NCBI GenBank assembly: GCA_014763515.1
Contig: JACXVH010000082.1
Span: 1-6,458 of the forward strand
DNA: 6,458 bases
Direction: 5' to 3'
Origin: Flavobacteriaceae bacterium
Lineage (GTDB): Bacteria > Bacteroidota > Bacteroidia > Flavobacteriales > Flavobacteriaceae
The position numbers were made by a program, and so were the translations under genes. Shown in pieces: positions 5,275 to 6,458 of the stretch (the stretch's first letter is position 1; each line of letters starts with the position of its first letter). Below the pieces are notes generated by a model. It was given only the letters and a program-made list of their open reading frames with translations. It searched no databases and was not told the origin of the DNA.

Positions 5275-6458
5275 ATGGCAGAAATAAAAGACATACAAAA
5301 TAATTTTCCGGAAGAATTACTTCAATCTTCGTTCAAAGCAAAAGTTGTTTCTGGGCACGTAGATTGGAAAAATAGTCCTATTCTATTGAAAGTTGAACAA
5401 ATTGAAGCCAATCAAATTCTATTCAGTATTAAAGGAAATCCGCTACGTTTATCCATCGAAAATCCTAATAATACAATTTTCACCAATGGTTTATTCTGGA
5501 TTACTAATTTCAACAACGATGTAGCAGAATTAAAATACCTTCCAAGTGGCTCAATCCAATTTTTCAATGACACATTAGATATTGGCTTTGACGACAACAT
5601 TGTGCTATCAAAGAAGAATGCCAAAATTGATAAACTATCAACATATTTCTACAATGACTATGTTTTTCAATCAGATATTGGGGATGTAATCTTTGTTGAA
5701 ACTTATCCCAGCAATACCGATTTAAGCTTTACAATTCACGGTTTTAATAAGCGTGTAGATATCATAGTTAGAGACAATAAATGGCTGATGCAAAAGGAAA
5801 GGAACAAACCTTTCACAAAAAAACACGAAGATTTTCTTGCACTAAATATAGCTTCCTACCCATCAATCAGTTTTGTTGAATCATCGAAGGCGAAAGAAGC
5901 CATTGAAACAATTAAAGCTGAGGAAGCTAAGGGAAATACGCTGATATCTCTTTGGAAAACTTATTCCGAAATTGAACTCCAAAGAGCAACCGATTTAAAA
6001 GAAAAAATAGGCGAGTTAAATTTTAGTATAGTACGGCATTTGGATGATGGGGTTTCTCGAATTCGAATAAACAATCTTTCAGAAGATTTGAAGTCAACAA
6101 TCAAAGACAATAAAGACGATTTGCAAAACACATCGTTGGAAATCCCAAGTGAAAATCAAATCGAATTTAAAAGTGATAACAGTAAACGATTTCGAGTAAA
6201 ATCTGTAAATAATGATTTGAGCTTTGATTTGTATGACGAGTTGGAAACGCTTCCAGATAACGGCAAATTAGAAGTATCGCTAATTGGCGACGAAATTGTA
6301 AATAAGCGTAGAGAAAGAGCTTTAAAGAGTTTGAGAGAAAACCGAATATTCGTTACTCAAAACTTATTGTTTGCTATTGAAGGATTAGCTGATGCAATGT
6401 TGATTAAAAAACGTAATGAAAAAGCACTAACTGACCGTACAAGAAAATTCTTAAAAGA
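5275..6458 (+). CDS. N-terminal part of large protein, possibly SF1 helicase
   Basis: An open frame from ATG at 5275 runs to the window end without a stop (394 residues visible, truncated by the window). It starts 1 nt after the kinase stop, so it is the fourth cistron of the TerY-P operon. The first 190 residues or so look beta-rich (ILLKVEQIEANQILFSI, GLFWITNF). An alpha-helical, charged segment follows with LISLWKTYSEIELQRATDL at about 221-239, then a beta-rich part, a basic helix NKRRERALKSLRENR (about 343-357) and, at the very end, LTDRTRKFLK (385-394). The last two blocks resemble the stretch just ahead of the Walker A motif in UPF1/DNA2-like superfamily 1 helicases, as I remember them. 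No Walker motif lies in the window, so the helicase call is an inference. No signal peptide or transmembrane segment is seen. It could equally be an uncharacterised scaffold protein. Confidence 0.6.
   Translation, partial: MAEIKDIQNNFPEELLQSSFKAKVVSGHVDWKNSPILLKVEQIEANQILFSIKGNPLRLSIENPNNTIFTNGLFWITNFNNDVAELKYLPSGSIQFFNDTLDIGFDDNIVLSKKNAKIDKLSTYFYNDYVFQSDIGDVIFVETYPSNTDLSFTIHGFNKRVDIIVRDNKWLMQKERNKPFTKKHEDFLALNIASYPSISFVESSKAKEAIETIKAEEAKGNTLISLWKTYSEIELQRATDLKEKIGELNFSIVRHLDDGVSRIRINNLSEDLKSTIKDNKDDLQNTSLEIPSENQIEFKSDNSKRFRVKSVNNDLSFDLYDELETLPDNGKLEVSLIGDEIVNKRRERALKSLRENRIFVTQNLLFAIEGLADAMLIKKRNEKALTDRTRKFLK

Noticed and set aside
1..6458. tRNA or rRNA genes
   Set aside because: No clover-leaf with the usual TTC-A loop motifs and no rRNA-like sequence was recognised on either strand by eye.

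Overview
The window looks like chromosomal accessory DNA from a low-GC member of the Bacteroidota, probably Flavobacteriia or a close relative. The evidence is the very AT-rich coding sequence, A-rich leaders without clear Shine-Dalgarno sites before start codons, 'FSC'-type lipoprotein signals, and a first gene resembling the flavobacterial DUF6705 lipoproteins. All supported genes are on the + strand.

Region 1 (1-2161) resembles a stretch of integron gene cassettes without a visible integrase. A DUF6705-like lipoprotein gene (109-708) is followed by a 134-bp imperfect palindrome (716-849). Next comes a compact two-gene unit encoding a cysteine-rich lipoprotein (988-1497) and a thioredoxin-like exported protein with WCSPC (1499-2023). 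A second copy of the 134-bp element closes it (2028-2161). The copies match at 119 of 134 positions by hand count. Each ends in a GTT-type core (GTTGTGT, GTTATGC). The left end of copy 2 (ACACAAC) is the exact reverse complement of the right end of copy 1, which is what an integron cassette with an attC site predicts. I therefore read 844-2155 as one 1312-bp cassette. The attC assignment is an inference from structure, because no integrase is visible.

Region 2 (2162-2515) is about 350 bp without a supported gene and visibly richer in GC. It contains a 12-bp direct repeat, nested hairpins and a perfect 7-bp inverted repeat just upstream of the next operon.

Region 3 (2516-6458, running off the end) is a tightly coupled operon: a TerY-like von Willebrand A protein, a PP2C-type Ser/Thr phosphatase, a Hanks-type Ser/Thr kinase with a C-terminal four-cysteine zinc ribbon, and a fourth gene open to the end of the window. 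The first three form the 'TerY-P' phosphorylation triad known from comparative genomics. They would act as a kinase/phosphatase switch with a metal-binding vWA adaptor, and are associated with stress or anti-phage functions. The first two junctions are 1-nt TAATG overlaps and the third gap is 1 nt, so the four proteins are probably made together. The visible 394 residues of the fourth protein have no catalytic motif. They look to me like the N-terminal accessory region of a superfamily 1 helicase, so a helicase effector under kinase/phosphatase control is a reasonable but unproven reading. The triad starts about 360 bp after the second attC-like site, which raises the testable question of whether it is itself cassette cargo.
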